A DNA stretch of 15,101 nt from Clostridium sp. UBA6640. Its GTDB lineage: Bacteria > Bacillota > Clostridia > Clostridiales > Clostridiaceae. Location: the NCBI RefSeq assembly GCF_002455975.1, contig NZ_DKLM01000111.1, forward strand, positions 6,815 through 21,915, given 5' to 3'. The translations under genes were made by a program, and so were the position numbers. Positions 13,242 through 15,101 of this stretch are shown here, one piece after another. The notes beneath the pieces were generated by a model. The model had not been told where the DNA came from, did no database searches, and saw nothing but the letters and a program-made list of their open reading frames with translations. Position 1 is the first letter of the stretch. Each line of letters begins with the position of its first letter.

Positions 13242-14735
13242 ATGAAAAAATCCAGAGAACAATGGGGGACAAAAGCAGGGTTCCTACTTGCAGCTATTGG
13301 TTCTGCTGTAGGACTAGGTAATATATGGAGATTTCCTTATATAGCTTATTCAAATGGAGGGGGAGCCTTTTTAATACCATATTTTTTCGCTATATTCACA
13401 GCAGGAATACCACTATTAATTCTTGAATATGGAATGGGGCATAAATTTAGAGGTTCAACACCGCTAGCAATAGCGAGAGCAAATAAGAAATGGGAATGGC
13501 TTGGTTGGTGGCCTATAATTAGTGCAGTTATAATTTTATGCTATTATTCAATGATTTTGAGTTTGGCTATAAAGTACTTAACATTAAGCTTTAATAAACT
13601 ATGGGGAAATGACACTAATAGTTATTTTTATAATGAGGTACTAAAATTATCATCATCACCTTTCGAATTTGGCGGTATAATTGTTCCAATACTAATAGGA
13701 ATAATCTTAGTTTGGTTAATTAACTGGTTTATATGTTATAAAGGAATAAAGGGTGGGATTGAAAAACTAAGCAAAATATTATTACCAACTCTATTAATAA
13801 TAATGATAATTATAGTAATAAAGGGAGTAACTTTAGAAGGAGCTTCTTTAGGGTTAAACACACTGTTTACACCTGATTGGCAAAAAGTTAAAGATCCTAA
13901 AGTTTGGATTGCAGCATATGGACAAGTATTCTTTTCATTAAGTATAGCTACAGGAATTATGATGACTTATTCTAGTTATCTTCCTAAAAAAACAGATATA
14001 AATAACAGTGCATTCATGACAGCTTTTGCTAATTGTGGATTTGAATTTTTATCTGCAATAGGGGTTTTTGCAATACTTGGCTTTATGGCAACCAATCAAG
14101 GAGTATCTGTTGATAAAGTTGCATCTGATGGTATAGGACTTGCATTTATAGCATTTCCTAAAGTATTTTCAGTGATGGGTACATGGGGAAATATACTATC
14201 TGTATTGTTTTTTACTTGCTTAATATTTGCAGGATTAACGTCAGCAGTATCCTTAGTTGAGGCAATCTCCTCAGCCATAATAGATAAAACAGGATGGCAA
14301 CGTGAAAAAGTAGTAACAGGAATATTGGTAATTGGATTTATTATAAGTATCTCCTTTGCAACCAAAGCAGGATTATACCTATTAGATATTATGGATAACT
14401 TTATTAATAATTATGGAGTAGTTGTAGTTGGATTATTGGAAACTATCTTAGTAGGGTGGATTGTAAAACCTGAAACTATTCGTGATCATACAAATTCAGT
14501 ATCTTATTATGGAATAGGAAAATGGTGGGATATAATTATTAAATATGTAAACCCAATTGTTTTAACTTTCATTTTAGTTCAAAGTTTTATTACAGAAATG
14601 CGTACACCTTATGGTGGATACAATTTATCAGCATTGCTTGTTTATGGATGGGGAGTTATTTTAATAGGAATTACCGGGGCAATTTTAATAAGTAGACAAC
14701 CTTGGAAAGATAATATTAATTTAGAAAATGAATAA
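13242..14735 (+). CDS. Sodium-dependent amino-acid transporter, NSS/SNF family
   Basis: An integral membrane protein of 497 residues with about 11-12 hydrophobic segments. TM1 contains the family signature GSAVGLGNIWRFPY (residues 20-33), whose unwound centre binds Na+ and substrate in LeuT-type transporters, followed by NGGGAFLIPY. NSS proteins in bacteria carry amino acids such as leucine, tryptophan, methionine and alanine. The substrate cannot be read from sequence, but the leucine-rich leader upstream favours leucine or another hydrophobic amino acid. It has its own promoter and attenuator after the operon terminator, so a role in choline uptake is less likely. AGGAGG (13229-13234) is 7 nt before the ATG. 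A MetS-like small-subunit gene follows after 10 nt. Confidence 0.95.
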   Translation: MKKSREQWGTKAGFLLAAIGSAVGLGNIWRFPYIAYSNGGGAFLIPYFFAIFTAGIPLLILEYGMGHKFRGSTPLAIARANKKWEWLGWWPIISAVIILCYYSMILSLAIKYLTLSFNKLWGNDTNSYFYNEVLKLSSSPFEFGGIIVPILIGIILVWLINWFICYKGIKGGIEKLSKILLPTLLIIMIIIVIKGVTLEGASLGLNTLFTPDWQKVKDPKVWIAAYGQVFFSLSIATGIMMTYSSYLPKKTDINNSAFMTAFANCGFEFLSAIGVFAILGFMATNQGVSVDKVASDGIGLAFIAFPKVFSVMGTWGNILSVLFFTCLIFAGLTSAVSLVEAISSAIIDKTGWQREKVVTGILVIGFIISISFATKAGLYLLDIMDNFINNYGVVVVGLLETILVGWIVKPETIRDHTNSVSYYGIGKWWDIIIKYVNPIVLTFILVQSFITEMRTPYGGYNLSALLVYGWGVILIGITGAILISRQPWKDNINLENE

Positions 14736-14745
14736 AGGTGTGGTG

Positions 14746-14877
14746 ATGAAAATGACATTAAATGCAATAATATTCTTCGGTATAGGTGCAACAGTGCTTT
14801 GGGGAGGATTATTTACTACTATAATAATTTCAATGAAAAAAGATAACTGTTCAGAAAATAGTGAAATACAAAATTAA
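14746..14877 (+). CDS. MetS-like small membrane subunit of the NSS transporter
   Basis: A 43-residue single-pass membrane peptide: a short N-terminus, a hydrophobic helix IIFFGIGATVLWGGLFTTII (residues 8-27), then a polar, charged tail. The WGGL inside the helix, the length and the position directly after an NSS transporter match the small subunit of the MetPS methionine/alanine importer of Corynebacterium (MetS family), which is required for transport by its NSS partner. AAAGGTG (14734-14740) precedes the ATG by 5 nt. An in-frame ATG at 14752 is an alternative start. It is easily missed because of its size. Confidence 0.8.
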   Translation: MKMTLNAIIFFGIGATVLWGGLFTTIIISMKKDNCSENSEIQN

Positions 14878-15009
14878 GGATTTGAAGCATTAAATGAAAG
14901 CATAAGCTGTTTTATTGCAAAAGAATTTAATGATAGGACTTCTGTAATTTGCGTGAAATTGTGCTTTTTAATAATTTTCATTAAATTGTAAATTGTTCAT
15001 TATTTTAGG

Positions 15010-15038
15010 TTGTGAATTGAAATATTTAATAGTATAAT
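15010..15038 (+). promoter_or_regulatory. Possible promoter for a gene beyond the window
   Basis: TTGTGA (15010-15015) and a perfect TATAAT (15033-15038) are separated by 17 nt. The surrounding DNA (14878-15101) is AT-rich and holds no reading frame of note, so any gene it drives lies past the window end. Chance occurrence is possible in DNA this AT-rich. Confidence 0.4.
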
Positions 15039-15101
15039 TGTTGGTTATAGATTAACTTTTTAGTAGCTTATTTTTATAGGGTTCCACAATGAAAATTTAA
15101 C

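Noticed and set aside
13242..14735. The transporter as the choline importer of the operon
   Set aside because: It belongs to the NSS amino-acid family, not to known choline carriers such as BCCT, and is separated by a terminator and its own regulated promoter.
14878..14925. Terminator after the MetS-like gene (GCATAA ... TTATTGC)
   Set aside because: The stem is short and imperfect with no T-run directly after it, so the end of the transporter transcript is not defined here.
1..15101. CRISPR arrays, tRNA or rRNA genes, phage genes
   Set aside because: No regularly spaced repeats, tRNA-like cloverleaf ends, rRNA segments or phage-type proteins were seen.

Overview
The window comes from a low-GC Gram-positive anaerobe, most likely a Clostridium. 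The DNA is very AT-rich, ribosome binding sites are strong AGGAGG types, TTG and GTG starts occur, and every gene found lies on the + strand. Most of it (1..12802) is the larger part of a glycyl-radical-enzyme microcompartment operon for anaerobic choline breakdown (GRM/cut type). The operon start lies upstream of the window.

Layout: (1) 1..1341 is the 3' part of a CoA-acylating aldehyde dehydrogenase paralogue that has lost its catalytic cysteine. (2) 1393..5021 holds the signature pair, choline trimethylamine-lyase CutC and its radical-SAM activase CutD, separated by a long perfect RNA hairpin. (3) 5061..7386 is a tightly packed block: EutS/PduU-type shell protein, EutP/PduV-type P-loop protein, EutT-like protein and EutJ-like ATPase. 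(4) 7388..7544 is a fold-back repeat. (5) 7563..9637 encodes a GrpU-like shell protein with a GLCPQ motif, an EutN-type vertex pentamer, an EutQ-type cupin and a hexameric shell protein with a long acidic tail and a SAP/Rho_N-like C-terminus. (6) 9670..11906 encodes the active aldehyde dehydrogenase and the PduL phosphotransacylase. (7) 11945..12741 is a tandem pair of almost identical EutM-type shell genes separated by a second, inverted copy of the fold-back repeat. A terminator (12771..12802) ends the operon.

How they work together: CutD installs the glycyl radical on CutC. CutC cleaves choline to trimethylamine and acetaldehyde inside the shell. The aldehyde dehydrogenase makes acetyl-CoA, and PduL makes acetyl phosphate while recycling CoA, which leads to acetate and ATP. 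The shell proteins and the EutJ/P/Q/T-type accessory proteins build and service the compartment. The alcohol dehydrogenase that usually recycles NADH is not in the window.

A separate unit follows (12882..14877): a consensus promoter, a 22-codon leucine-rich leader peptide, seven RNA segments that can pair in two mutually exclusive ways around two tandem terminators, an NSS-family amino-acid transporter, and a 43-residue MetS-like small subunit. This leader looks like ribosome-mediated attenuation with a domino arrangement controlling two terminators, and is the most novel signal here. The last 220 bases hold only a possible promoter for a gene beyond the window.
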